Source: an uncultured Lachnospiraceae bacterium (GTDB taxonomy: Bacteria; Bacillota; Clostridia; Lachnospirales; Lachnospiraceae). From it: DNA of 37,618 nt. Below the pieces are notes generated by a model that saw only the letters and a program-made list of their open reading frames with translations, was not told where the DNA came from and searched no databases. The position numbers and the translations under genes are program-made. The stretch is taken from positions 2,569 to 40,186 of the forward strand of contig CAJUSJ010000017.1 in assembly GCA_910588865.1 (NCBI GenBank), read 5' to 3'. Shown here piece after piece: positions 7,858-15,299 of the stretch (within the stretch, counting starts at the first letter, position 1; each line of letters begins with the position of its first letter).

Positions 7858-8475
7858 TCAGGCGGATTTTTGTTCCAGATTCTCCACCCGTTTCTCAAGA
7901 CCGGTCAACATGCGGAGAAACAGCGTCGCGTTGTCCTGCTCTAAACGGGTGACGCGGTAATAGTCCCGGACCTCGTCCAAGTTGGCCTGGACGGTCTGGA
8001 TCCTTATTTCCAGGATTTTCCTGGTGCGCTCCATCTCCTCCAGGACAAGATTTTCCGATTTGGCAATTCGCTTATCCATCTCCGCCAGCAGATTGGTCTT
8101 TGTTCTGTCCAGTTTTTTGTCCATTTGTGTCAGCTTTATCTCAAACTCGGTAAACCGCTTATTCATCTTGGCCTCGGACTCAGCGAAGCGCCGGTCCATT
8201 TCAGTGAAAATCCTGGTTTCGGACTCAGCGAAGCGCCGGTCCATTTCAGTGAAAATCCTGGTTTCGGACTCAGCGAAGCGCCGGTCCATCTCGGCGAAAA
8301 ACCTGGCCTCGGACTCAGCGAAGCGCCGGTCCATCTCGGCGAAAAACTTGGTCTCGGACTCAGCGAAGCGCCGGTCCATTTCAGCGAAAATTTCAGCCCC
8401 GAATTTGGCCAGCTGTTTTTCCATGACGCTTTCCATCATGGATTGTAAATTTTTAAGATCTTTTGTATCTAACAA
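7858..8475 (-). CDS. Coiled-coil protein with five 15-residue repeats
   Basis: A 205-residue, highly charged protein of unknown function. Residues about 27-102 carry five near-identical 15-residue units of the form FFAEMDRRFAESETR, encoded by five 45-bp tandem repeats, followed by more degenerate units (MNKRFTEFEIK, LLAEMDKRIAKSEN). A 15-residue period (four helical turns) fits a continuous right-handed coiled-coil rod. The N-terminus (LQSMMESVMEKQ) and the C-terminus (LFLRMLTGLEKRVENLEQ) are ordinary amphipathic helices. There is no signal peptide or membrane segment. A ribosome site GGAGGCG lies just before the ATG. It is transcribed alone between argG and argC. It resembles small coiled-coil hypotheticals common in Lachnospiraceae; a structural or cytoskeletal role is only a guess. 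Confidence 0.8.
   Translation of the reverse strand: MLDTKDLKNLQSMMESVMEKQLAKFGAEIFAEMDRRFAESETKFFAEMDRRFAESEARFFAEMDRRFAESETRIFTEMDRRFAESETRIFTEMDRRFAESEAKMNKRFTEFEIKLTQMDKKLDRTKTNLLAEMDKRIAKSENLVLEEMERTRKILEIRIQTVQANLDEVRDYYRVTRLEQDNATLFLRMLTGLEKRVENLEQKSA
8174..8398. repeat. Five tandem 45-bp repeats inside the coiled-coil gene
   Basis: Units begin at 8174, 8219, 8264, 8309 and 8354. The first two are identical, and all share a core of 26 bases starting TCGGACTCAGCGAAGCGCCG. The length is a multiple of three, so copy-number change keeps the reading frame and only lengthens or shortens the rod. The repetition also creates a matching repetitive shadow frame on the opposite strand, which is not a gene. 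Confidence 0.95.
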
Positions 8476-8806
8476 TCAGGATCGCCTCCTTTATCTCTTA
8501 GTCATTTCGTATATCTGTGGATCCTCTTTGATCTTCCATGGATTTCAATATTACAGCAGGGTGATGTCTTCAATAGGCTTTTCACATAAGGGTTACATTG
8601 GGGAAATCTGAGGTATTAAACCACAATCATAGGCATCACCAATCCATTCTTCACATAAAGCGAGCAAAATCCAAAGGGAACATTCAGGAAAGAAACTTTC
8701 CACAGACTTTTCTGAATTCAGACAGATCAGAAGAAGTATGAAAACAGATTATCACAGATAAGGGATATTGTCAATAGTTGTTTGAGCATAAGATTTCAGA
8801 CATGAT
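8476..8806. other. Intergenic stretch upstream of the inverted-repeat element
   Basis: About 330 bases upstream of the coiled-coil gene. The part next to the gene must carry its promoter and ribosome site, but I see no convincing -35/-10 pair. No open frame with a ribosome site was found. Confidence 0.4.
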
Positions 8807-8954
8807 CCTGAACGTTACTGTTCAGGTAGGTCGTGCGCTTGCCGCGCTGACCGTGTGATAAACTGGGCCAGAGAGCAAAAATCCCATCGCCGCAGGCGAT
8901 TTTCATGGATTTTTGCCAGTTGCTGTGAACGCATGTGAACAGTAACTCCTGAAC
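8807..8954. repeat. Structured inverted-repeat intergenic element
   Basis: A 148-base segment with nested dyads. GTTACTGTTCA (8814-8824) is repeated inverted as TGAACAGTAAC (8936-8946). Inside it are AACTGG/CCAGTT (8861-8866, 8916-8921), CAAAAATCC/GGATTTTTG (8876-8884, 8907-8915) and ATCGCC/GGCGAT (8886-8891, 8895-8900) around a 3-base loop. CCTGAAC at 8807 can fold locally with GTTCAGG at 8820, and a direct copy of CCTGAAC sits at 8948. It encodes no protein. The form suggests a non-autonomous, MITE-like or REP-like element upstream of the argC promoter. Confidence 0.6.
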
Positions 8955-9047
8955 TGGCGGGTGAGCGGCTCCCTGCCCTCCGTCATCGGGGGTGATCTCA
9001 ATGAATATGTATGGGATAGGAAGAGAGGGGAGAAGGAAAGAAAAATG

Positions 9048-9084
9048 TTGCATAATATGCAAAATACATGTATAATTATAAATC
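9048..9084 (+). promoter_or_regulatory. argCJBD promoter with candidate ArgR operator
   Basis: TTGCAT (9048-9053), a 17-base spacer and a perfect TATAAT (9071-9076). The motif ATGTATAATTATAAATC (9068-9084) overlaps the -10 box and matches the argG site closely. A second dyad, TATACTATTGTATA, lies about 45 bases further on and could be a second operator. The start near 9083 gives a leader of about 160 bases containing a CCGCG/CGCGG hairpin (9188-9207). Confidence 0.65.
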
Positions 9085-9244
9085 AAGGTTGTAAAAAAAG
9101 ACACTTTTCAAGAGTGAAAAAAACAACTATACTATTGTATACAGCACCTGTGGGTACCTCAGGCCGCGATATTTGGGGTCTCCGGTCCGCGGGTGGCAGT
9201 TCGCGGCATGTGCCGGCACAATTATTATACTAGGAGAAATGGCT

Positions 9245-10285
9245 ATGATAAAGGCAGGGATTATCGGCTCTACCGGATATGCGGGGGGAGAGCTTGCGAG
9301 GATTTTGCTTCAGAGAGATGATGTGGAGATCAAATGGTACGGATCCAAAAGCTATGTGGATCAGAAGTACGCCTCCGTTTACCAGAACATGTTCCAGATT
9401 GTGGACGATGTGTGTATGGAGGACAATGTGGAGGAGCTTGCGGGCCTGGTGGATGTGATCTTTACCGCCACACCTCAGGGACTGTGCGCCTCGCTGGTCA
9501 GCGAGAAGCTGCTTTCAAAGGTAAAGGTCATTGATTTGAGCGCGGATTTTAGGATCAAGGATGTGGCGGTCTATGAGAAGTGGTACAAGATCACCCATCC
9601 GTCGCCTCAGTTTATCGGGGAGGCGGTGTACGGGCTGCCGGAGCTGAACAGGGAAAAGATCAAAAAGGCAAGGCTGGTGGCTAACCCAGGCTGTTATCCC
9701 ACCTGTTCCACTTTGGCCATCTATCCTCTGGTGAAGGAGGGGCTGATCTGTCCGGAGACCCTGATCATTGACGCCAAGTCCGGGGTGTCGGGAGCAGGAA
9801 GGGGGGCCAAGATTGACAATCTGTACTGTGAGGTCAATGAGAGCTGCAAGGCCTACGGGGTGGCCGGTCACAGGCACACGCCGGAGATCGAGGAGCAGCT
9901 TTCCTATGCTGCCGGAAAGCCGGTGCTGCTGAACTTTACGCCTCATTTGATTCCCATGAACAGGGGGATCCTGATCACAGCCTACGCTGCTCTGGCAAAG
10001 ACCGCGACTTACGAAGAGGTGAAAGCTGTCTACGACAGATATTATAAAGAAGAGCGGTTTGTCCGGGTTCTGGAAAAGGATGTGTGCCCCCAGACCAGAT
10101 GGGTGGAGGGCAGCAACTTTGTTGATGTGAATTTCAAGATCGACGAGAGGACAGGGCGGATCATTATTATGGGAGCCATGGACAACATGGTAAAGGGAGC
10201 CGCGGGGCAGGCGGTGCAGAATATGAATCTGATGTTTGGCCTTCCGGAGGACAGGGGGCTTAAGCTGGTGCCGGTGTTCCCGTAA
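9245..10285 (+). CDS. argC: N-acetyl-gamma-glutamyl-phosphate reductase
   Basis: This 346-residue enzyme reduces N-acetylglutamyl phosphate to the semialdehyde with NADPH, the third step of arginine synthesis. It shows the Rossmann turn GIIGSTGYAGGEL at the N-terminus and the catalytic Cys150 in VANPGCYPT, and its length fits the family. Two in-frame ATGs (9239 and 9245) lie side by side. TAGGAG at 9231-9236 sits eight bases before 9245 but only two before 9239, so 9245 is chosen, giving MIKAGIIGS. It is the first gene of the argCJBD operon, with argJ following after 61 bases. Confidence 0.96.
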   Translation: MIKAGIIGSTGYAGGELARILLQRDDVEIKWYGSKSYVDQKYASVYQNMFQIVDDVCMEDNVEELAGLVDVIFTATPQGLCASLVSEKLLSKVKVIDLSADFRIKDVAVYEKWYKITHPSPQFIGEAVYGLPELNREKIKKARLVANPGCYPTCSTLAIYPLVKEGLICPETLIIDAKSGVSGAGRGAKIDNLYCEVNESCKAYGVAGHRHTPEIEEQLSYAAGKPVLLNFTPHLIPMNRGILITAYAALAKTATYEEVKAVYDRYYKEERFVRVLEKDVCPQTRWVEGSNFVDVNFKIDERTGRIIIMGAMDNMVKGAAGQAVQNMNLMFGLPEDRGLKLVPVFP

Positions 10286-10346
10286 TAGAGACGGGGGACC
10301 AGGGGAAACCACATGGGATTCAGGAAAAAACAGCAGGAGGAAGATC

Positions 10347-11576
10347 ATGGATTATAAAATAATTGAAGGCGGAGTTACAGCGGCTAAGGGTTTTCAGTCC
10401 GCCTGTACGGCTGCCGGGATCAAGTATAAAGACAGGGAGGACATGGCGCTGATCTACAGTCAGGTTCCCTGCGCGGCGGCGGGGACATTTACCACCAATG
10501 TGGTGAAGGCGGCCCCGGTAAAGTGGGATCAGGATATTGTGTACAACAAGCCCTCTGCCCAGGCAGTGGTGATCAACGCGGGCATTGCCAACGCTTGTAC
10601 AGGGTCTGAAGGGTACGGGTACTGTAAGGCTACGGCGGACGAGGCGGCGGCGGCTCTGGGGATCTCGGCGGACTCGGTGCTGGTGGCGTCCACAGGCGTC
10701 ATTGGCATGCGGCTTCCCATGGATCGGATCCAGGCAGGAATCAAGGCCATGGCTCCGAAGCTTGACGGCAGTCTGGAAAGCGGCTCCGCGTCGGCCCAGG
10801 CCATCATGACCACGGACACGAAGAAAAAGGAGACAGCGGTTCAGGTGGAACTGGGAGGAAAGACGGTGACCATCGGCGGCATGTGCAAGGGCTCTGGCAT
10901 GATCCACCCCAACATGTGTACCATGCTGGGATTTGTTACCACAGACGCGGCTATTTCCAAGGAGATGCTCCAGGCCGCTCTCAGCGAGGACGTGAAAGAT
11001 ACCTACAACATGGTTTCCGTGGATGGGGACACCTCCACCAACGATACGGTGCTGCTTCTGGCAAACGGCATGGCAGGCAATCCGGAGATCCGGTCAAAGG
11101 GCCAGGATTATGAGGCCTTCAAGGCAGCTCTCCACCAGGTAAATGAGACTCTCGCGAAAAAGATCGCGGGGGATGGGGAAGGCTGCACCGCCCTTTTTGA
11201 GGTAAAGATCCTGGGAGCGGAGACAAAGGAGCAGGCAGTGACCCTGGCCAAATCGGTGATCACCTCCAATTTGACCAAGGCCGCGGTCTTCGGCCATGAC
11301 GCCAACTGGGGGAGAATCCTGTGTGCCATGGGGTATTCGGGGGCGGAGTTTGACCCGGAGAAGGTGGATCTGTTCTTTGAGAGCAGGGCAGGAAAGATTC
11401 AGATCATTGAAAACGGCGTGGCCGTGGATTACAGTGAGGAGCAGGCCACAAGGATCCTGTCAGAGCCAGAGGTGACCGCCACGGCGGATATCAAGATGGG
11501 CAGTGCCCAGGCCACGGCATGGGGGTGCGATCTGACCTTTGATTATGTGAAGATCAACGCGGATTACCGGTCATAA
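10347..11576 (+). CDS. argJ: Bifunctional glutamate N-acetyltransferase / amino-acid acetyltransferase (ornithine acetyltransferase)
   Basis: A 409-residue Ntn-type enzyme that moves the acetyl group from N-acetylornithine to glutamate, and may also acetylate glutamate from acetyl-CoA. It is made as a precursor that cuts itself before Thr192 in NMCTMLGFVTTDA; the residue before the nucleophile is Cys191 where many homologues have Ala. Other family blocks are FTTNVVKAAPV, NAGIANACTG and GHDANWGRILCAMGYSG. The start at 10347 has GCAGGAGG six bases upstream; a longer frame from 10236 overlaps argC and is rejected. The presence of argJ implies the recycling acetyl pathway, so argE is not needed. 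It is followed by argB after 30 bases. Confidence 0.96.
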   Translation: MDYKIIEGGVTAAKGFQSACTAAGIKYKDREDMALIYSQVPCAAAGTFTTNVVKAAPVKWDQDIVYNKPSAQAVVINAGIANACTGSEGYGYCKATADEAAAALGISADSVLVASTGVIGMRLPMDRIQAGIKAMAPKLDGSLESGSASAQAIMTTDTKKKETAVQVELGGKTVTIGGMCKGSGMIHPNMCTMLGFVTTDAAISKEMLQAALSEDVKDTYNMVSVDGDTSTNDTVLLLANGMAGNPEIRSKGQDYEAFKAALHQVNETLAKKIAGDGEGCTALFEVKILGAETKEQAVTLAKSVITSNLTKAAVFGHDANWGRILCAMGYSGAEFDPEKVDLFFESRAGKIQIIENGVAVDYSEEQATRILSEPEVTATADIKMGSAQATAWGCDLTFDYVKINADYRS

Positions 11577-11606
11577 CAAGACTTATATTACAGGGAGGAT
11601 GACACA

Positions 11607-12500
11607 ATGAATTTAGATCCCAAGATCATGGAGAAGGCGGAGGTGCTTATTGAGGCCCTGCCCTATATACAGAGATTTAACCGCAAGATCATCGTGGTAA
11701 AATACGGCGGCAGCGCTATGGTGGATGAGGAGCTGAAACGCCATGTGATCCAGGATGTGGTTCTGTTAAAGCTGGTGGGATTTAAACCCATTATTGTCCA
11801 CGGCGGCGGCAAGGAGATCAGCCAGTGGGTGGGCAAGGTAGGCATGGAACCCCGGTTTGTCAACGGACTCAGGGTCACGGACGAGGCCACCATGGAGATC
11901 GCGGAGATGGTTTTAAACCGGGTAAACAAGAGCCTGGTTCAGCTGGTCAATGAGCTGGGAGTAAAAGCCGTGGGAATCAGCGGCAAGGACGGCATGATGC
12001 TTAAGTGCCGCAGGAAATACTCCGGCGGGCAGGATATCGGATTTGTGGGAGATATTAAGGAAGTGAATCCAAAGATCATCTACGACCTTCTGGAAAAAGA
12101 TTTTCTGCCGATCATCTGCCCCATTGGATTTGACGACAACTTTTTTAGCTACAACATCAATGCCGACGACGGGGCCTGTGCCATTGCCAGGGCCGTGAAG
12201 GCGGAGAAGCTGGCGTTTCTCACGGATGTGGAAGGGCTTTACCGGGACTTTGAGGACAAGAATTCCCTGATCTCCGAGATGGAGGTGGGGGAGGCCCAGG
12301 AGTTTGTCAACAGCGGGGCTTTAGGAGGCGGTATGCTGCCGAAGCTGCAGAACTGTGTTGACGCCATCAAAGACGGTGTGTCCAGAGTGCATATCCTGGA
12401 TGGACGGATCCCTCACTGCCTGCTTCTGGAGATCTTTACCAACAAGGGAATCGGAACAGCCATTTTGAATTCAAAGGAGGAACATTATTACCATGGGTAG
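11607..12500 (+). CDS. argB: Acetylglutamate kinase
   Basis: A 297-residue amino-acid kinase that phosphorylates N-acetylglutamate, the second step of arginine synthesis and the usual feedback-inhibited one. Landmarks are VKYGGSAM (Lys32), the glycine loop IIVHGGGKEIS, NRVNKSLVQLVNELG and the C-terminal GGMLPKLQNCVDAIKDGVSRVHILDGR. The N-terminal extension before the kinase core (IMEKAEVLIEALPYIQRF) is of the kind found in arginine-inhibited hexameric forms, so feedback control by arginine is likely. The ribosome site is GGGAGG. The gene end overlaps the start of argD by 8 bases, indicating translational coupling. Confidence 0.97.
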   Translation: MNLDPKIMEKAEVLIEALPYIQRFNRKIIVVKYGGSAMVDEELKRHVIQDVVLLKLVGFKPIIVHGGGKEISQWVGKVGMEPRFVNGLRVTDEATMEIAEMVLNRVNKSLVQLVNELGVKAVGISGKDGMMLKCRRKYSGGQDIGFVGDIKEVNPKIIYDLLEKDFLPIICPIGFDDNFFSYNINADDGACAIARAVKAEKLAFLTDVEGLYRDFEDKNSLISEMEVGEAQEFVNSGALGGGMLPKLQNCVDAIKDGVSRVHILDGRIPHCLLLEIFTNKGIGTAILNSKEEHYYHG

Positions 12501-13689
12501 TGTGACAGATAAACAGGCATCTATTGACAAGGGAGAGCAGGTTTTTTATAAGACTTACAACCGCTTTCCGGTGATCTTTGACCGGGGAAATGGGGTGTGC
12601 CTCTATGACTCAGAAGGAAATGAGTACCTGGATTTCGGGGCCGGCATTGCGGTCGCGGGCCTGGGATACAATGATCCGGAGTACAACCAGGCTCTGACCG
12701 AGCAGATGGGCAGGCTCCTCCACTGTTCCAACTTATTCTACAATCAACCTGCCATTGACGCCGGGGAGAAGCTTTTGAAGGTTTCTCAGATGGAAAAGGT
12801 GTTTTTTACCAACAGCGGCACCGAGGCGGTGGAGGGCGCTCTCAAGATCGCCAAGCGGTACGCCTACAACCGGGATGGACATGGAGGCCATGAGATCATT
12901 GCCATGAAGCATTCCTTCCATGGCCGAAGCCTGGGGGCTTTGTCCGTCACGGGAAATGACCATTATCAGGAGCCCTTCGCCCCCCTTCTTCCAGGCATTA
13001 AGTTCGCGGATTTTAATGATCTGGACAGCGTGAAAGCCCTGGTCAATGACAAGACCTGCGGGGTGATCATGGAGACCATACAGGGCGAGGGCGGAATTTA
13101 TCCGGCCACAGAGGAGTTTTTAAAGGGCGTGGAGGCCCTGTGCCATGAGCGGGATATGCTCCTGATCCTGGATGAGATTCAGTGCGGTATGGGAAGGAGC
13201 GGCTTCATGTTCGCGTGGCAGGAATATGGTGTGAAGCCGGATGTGATGCTGGCGGCAAAGGCCCTTGGAAACGGTGTGCCTGTGGGCGCGTTTTTGGCCC
13301 GGGGCAGGGCAGCTACCGCCATGGGACCGGGGGATCACGGGACCACCTACGGCGGCAATCCGTTTGTCTGCCGGGCAGCGGATACGGTGCTTAGGCTGTT
13401 TGAGCGGCGCCATATCCTGGAACATGTGAGGGAAGTGGGAGCCTATCTGTGGGATAAGCTGGAGCAGGTGGCCAAAAACCATGACCGCGTGAAGGCCCAC
13501 AGGGGAAAAGGGCTGATGCAGGGCCTGGAGTTTGACTGCCCTGTAGGCGGCATGGTGACAAAGGCCCTTTTGGAACAGCGGCTGGTGCTCATCAGCGCGG
13601 GGGCCAATGTGATCCGGTTCGTTCCTCCTCTGGTGATTACGAAAGAGGATGTGGATCATATGGTTGAGAGACTGGAGAAAGTGATATAG
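12493..13689 (+). CDS. argD: Acetylornithine aminotransferase
   Basis: A 398-residue class-III PLP aminotransferase that converts N-acetylglutamate semialdehyde to N-acetylornithine. The PLP-binding Lys256 lies in MLAAKALGNGVPVGAF, Asp227 in ILDEIQCGMGRSG, and the SGTEAVEGALK substrate-side motif is at about 108-118. It starts 8 bases inside argB, with AAAGGAGG upstream. It closes the argCJBD operon and is followed by a strong terminator, so the operon lacks argF here. Related aminotransferases act on ornithine or succinylornithine, but context fixes the call. Confidence 0.95.
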   Translation: MGSVTDKQASIDKGEQVFYKTYNRFPVIFDRGNGVCLYDSEGNEYLDFGAGIAVAGLGYNDPEYNQALTEQMGRLLHCSNLFYNQPAIDAGEKLLKVSQMEKVFFTNSGTEAVEGALKIAKRYAYNRDGHGGHEIIAMKHSFHGRSLGALSVTGNDHYQEPFAPLLPGIKFADFNDLDSVKALVNDKTCGVIMETIQGEGGIYPATEEFLKGVEALCHERDMLLILDEIQCGMGRSGFMFAWQEYGVKPDVMLAAKALGNGVPVGAFLARGRAATAMGPGDHGTTYGGNPFVCRAADTVLRLFERRHILEHVREVGAYLWDKLEQVAKNHDRVKAHRGKGLMQGLEFDCPVGGMVTKALLEQRLVLISAGANVIRFVPPLVITKEDVDHMVERLEKVI

Positions 13690-13701
13690 AGAAGAAAGTG
13701 G

Positions 13702-13737
13702 CGGGAACCGCGGTAAGCTCCGTGGTTCCCGTGTTTT
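13702..13737 (+). terminator. Terminator of the argCJBD operon
   Basis: CGGGAACCGCGG (13702-13713) pairs with CCGTGGTTCCCG (13720-13731), leaving a 6-base loop, followed by TGTTTT. Confidence 0.85.
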
Positions 13738-13820
13738 GTGTACACGGGGCGGAGAGGGATATGGCCGGTAAAGCGGCGGGTAGGGGGAAGGGATTCCTCT
13801 ATTTGATTTTGTTATACATA

Positions 13821-13850
13821 TTGACAGAGTTTCCGCGGGTGAATTATACT
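13821..13850 (+). promoter_or_regulatory. Promoter for the membrane protein / formamidase / fchA / folD operon
   Basis: A perfect TTGACA (13821-13826), an 18-base spacer and TATACT (13845-13850), about 55 bases before the start of the membrane protein gene. It is the only strong promoter seen before the four closely spaced genes that follow. Confidence 0.7.
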
Positions 13851-13914
13851 TATATATTATGTGTGCCGCGGCAACGGCAGTCCATACCATATTTTACAGG
13901 GAGAGGATATACTT

Positions 13915-15279
13915 ATGAACAAGGTAAAACCAGTGAATTACAAAAAGGAAAAGCACAGGTTCAATGTAGGGATCGGGGCCTCGGTGTTTGTGCTGACAGC
14001 GGGGCTGATCTTTGGGCTGACAGGGCTTTTTTTCTATATGGATGCCATAGGGCAGGCAGCGGCGGCCCAGAAGAGGGAGGAGACCTTTGATCCCTGGGCG
14101 GACAGCGCGAGAAACGGCAGGCTTTCCTGGATGACAGGGAAGATCATCGGACTGACTGAGGAGTTCGCGGCGGATTTTAAGGAGACCTACCATTATTATT
14201 TTGCCTTTGATGAGGACTGGTATCCCTTTATTGTGAAGATGAAAGGAGCTTTGGGGGAAGAGTTCCAGCCTTATGAGGATTATGTATACGAGGATGGGGC
14301 CCAGATGCCGGAGCCCATGACTTTGACAGGGGTGGCGATTCCCATTGAGGAGGATATCCGGGAGTTTGCCATTGAGTGTCTGAACCTTCTCTATGATGAG
14401 GAGTTTATCACAGAAGATAATTTTGAGGACTATATGGGGGTCAGCCTTCTGGATACCACACAGAAACCGGTGGGCAGGGCGGATTTCAGCGCTGGCGCTG
14501 GTTTCGCGGTCTTGGGCGTTGTGTTTACGGCTGTGGGTCTTTTGTGTCTGGTACTGAACATCATGAACCGGAATCGTTTGGAAGCGGAGGAGCGGAAGGT
14601 GAAGGAAAATATGCGCCGCGTGGCTGCGTGGCAGAGCAATCCTTGGGATGATCACCAGTCCTATGAGGATACTGCCGGCTATGACAGAGGAACGTACCAG
14701 GAGAACCCGGGGTACGGCAGCGACAGCCAGATTCCTTTGGGAAGCCAGGGAACCTGGCAGAGCGGGGGAGGTGTGGAAAGCGGCCAGGGGACAGGGGGAG
14801 ATCAGACCTATTATGTCAATGGTGTAAAGCTGACCCCTTTAAAGAAGAGCAACATGTTTTTGGGAATCATAGGAGCCATCGGCGGCTCTCTCATCGGAGT
14901 GGTTTTGTGGCTTGGCATCAGCTTTGTGGGATTTATCGCCGGAATCGCCGGATTTGCCATGCTGAAATTCGCCCTTCTGGGGTATGAGAAATTGTCTGGA
15001 AGGCTGGACAAGAAAGGAGCGGTGATATCCCTGGTCATCGCGGCGGGGATGGTATTTTTCGCCAATGTGCTGGATTATGTTGTCACCATCTGCAGGGCAT
15101 TTTTCCAGTGGGAGGCCAGCCTGGATACGGTTCTCTACGTAATCAGCAATTTTGGAACCCTGATGACGGACGCGGACTGCTGGGGTGGTTTTGCCATGAA
15201 TCTGATCATCGGATACGCGCTGTCCATCTGGTCCAGCTTCCAGCTGATCGGGAAGATCTTGAGATACAAGGAATCATAA
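13915..15279 (+). CDS. Multi-pass membrane protein of unknown function
   Basis: A 454-residue protein that I do not recognise. It has one membrane segment near residues 18-42 and an outside-facing acidic region (about 45-190), with a second hydrophobic segment at about 200-225. A basic and then Gly/Ser/Gln-rich cytoplasmic linker follows, and the last 150 residues have four or so hydrophobic segments (SNMFLGIIGAIGGSLIGVV onward). The linker and repeated short hydrophobic C-terminus recall uncharacterised Clostridia membrane proteins. The start at 13915 has an AGGGAGAGG ribosome site. It is only 20 bases from the formamidase gene and likely co-transcribed with it, but no functional link is evident. 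Confidence 0.75.
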   Translation: MNKVKPVNYKKEKHRFNVGIGASVFVLTAGLIFGLTGLFFYMDAIGQAAAAQKREETFDPWADSARNGRLSWMTGKIIGLTEEFAADFKETYHYYFAFDEDWYPFIVKMKGALGEEFQPYEDYVYEDGAQMPEPMTLTGVAIPIEEDIREFAIECLNLLYDEEFITEDNFEDYMGVSLLDTTQKPVGRADFSAGAGFAVLGVVFTAVGLLCLVLNIMNRNRLEAEERKVKENMRRVAAWQSNPWDDHQSYEDTAGYDRGTYQENPGYGSDSQIPLGSQGTWQSGGGVESGQGTGGDQTYYVNGVKLTPLKKSNMFLGIIGAIGGSLIGVVLWLGISFVGFIAGIAGFAMLKFALLGYEKLSGRLDKKGAVISLVIAAGMVFFANVLDYVVTICRAFFQWEASLDTVLYVISNFGTLMTDADCWGGFAMNLIIGYALSIWSSFQLIGKILRYKES

Positions 15280-15299
15280 AATAGAAAGGGGAAAATGAT

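Noticed and set aside
8174..8398. CRISPR-like periodicity at 45 bp
   Set aside because: The units abut without spacers and encode protein in frame; it is a coding tandem repeat.
8125..8448. Plus-strand repetitive open frame (LSEAPVHF units) opposite the coiled-coil gene
   Set aside because: It is the mirror of the 45-bp repeats; the minus-strand frame has a proper ribosome site and a sensible coiled-coil composition.
7982..8611. 209-residue plus-strand frame, Ser-rich
   Set aside because: Antisense shadow of the same repeat gene, with no ribosome site and a composition typical of reverse-strand translation.
9170..9238. T-box-like GGGTGGCAG in the argC leader
   Set aside because: The T-box core would read GGGTGGNACCGCG, and here the bases after GGGTGGCA are GTTCGCGG. 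No specifier stem or terminator/antiterminator pair is visible, and the leader is too short.
9515..10348. 277-residue minus-strand frame over argC
   Set aside because: Antisense shadow; argC on the plus strand has all family motifs.
13120..13890. 256-residue minus-strand frame over the end of argD
   Set aside because: Antisense shadow spanning the argD terminator, with no ribosome site.
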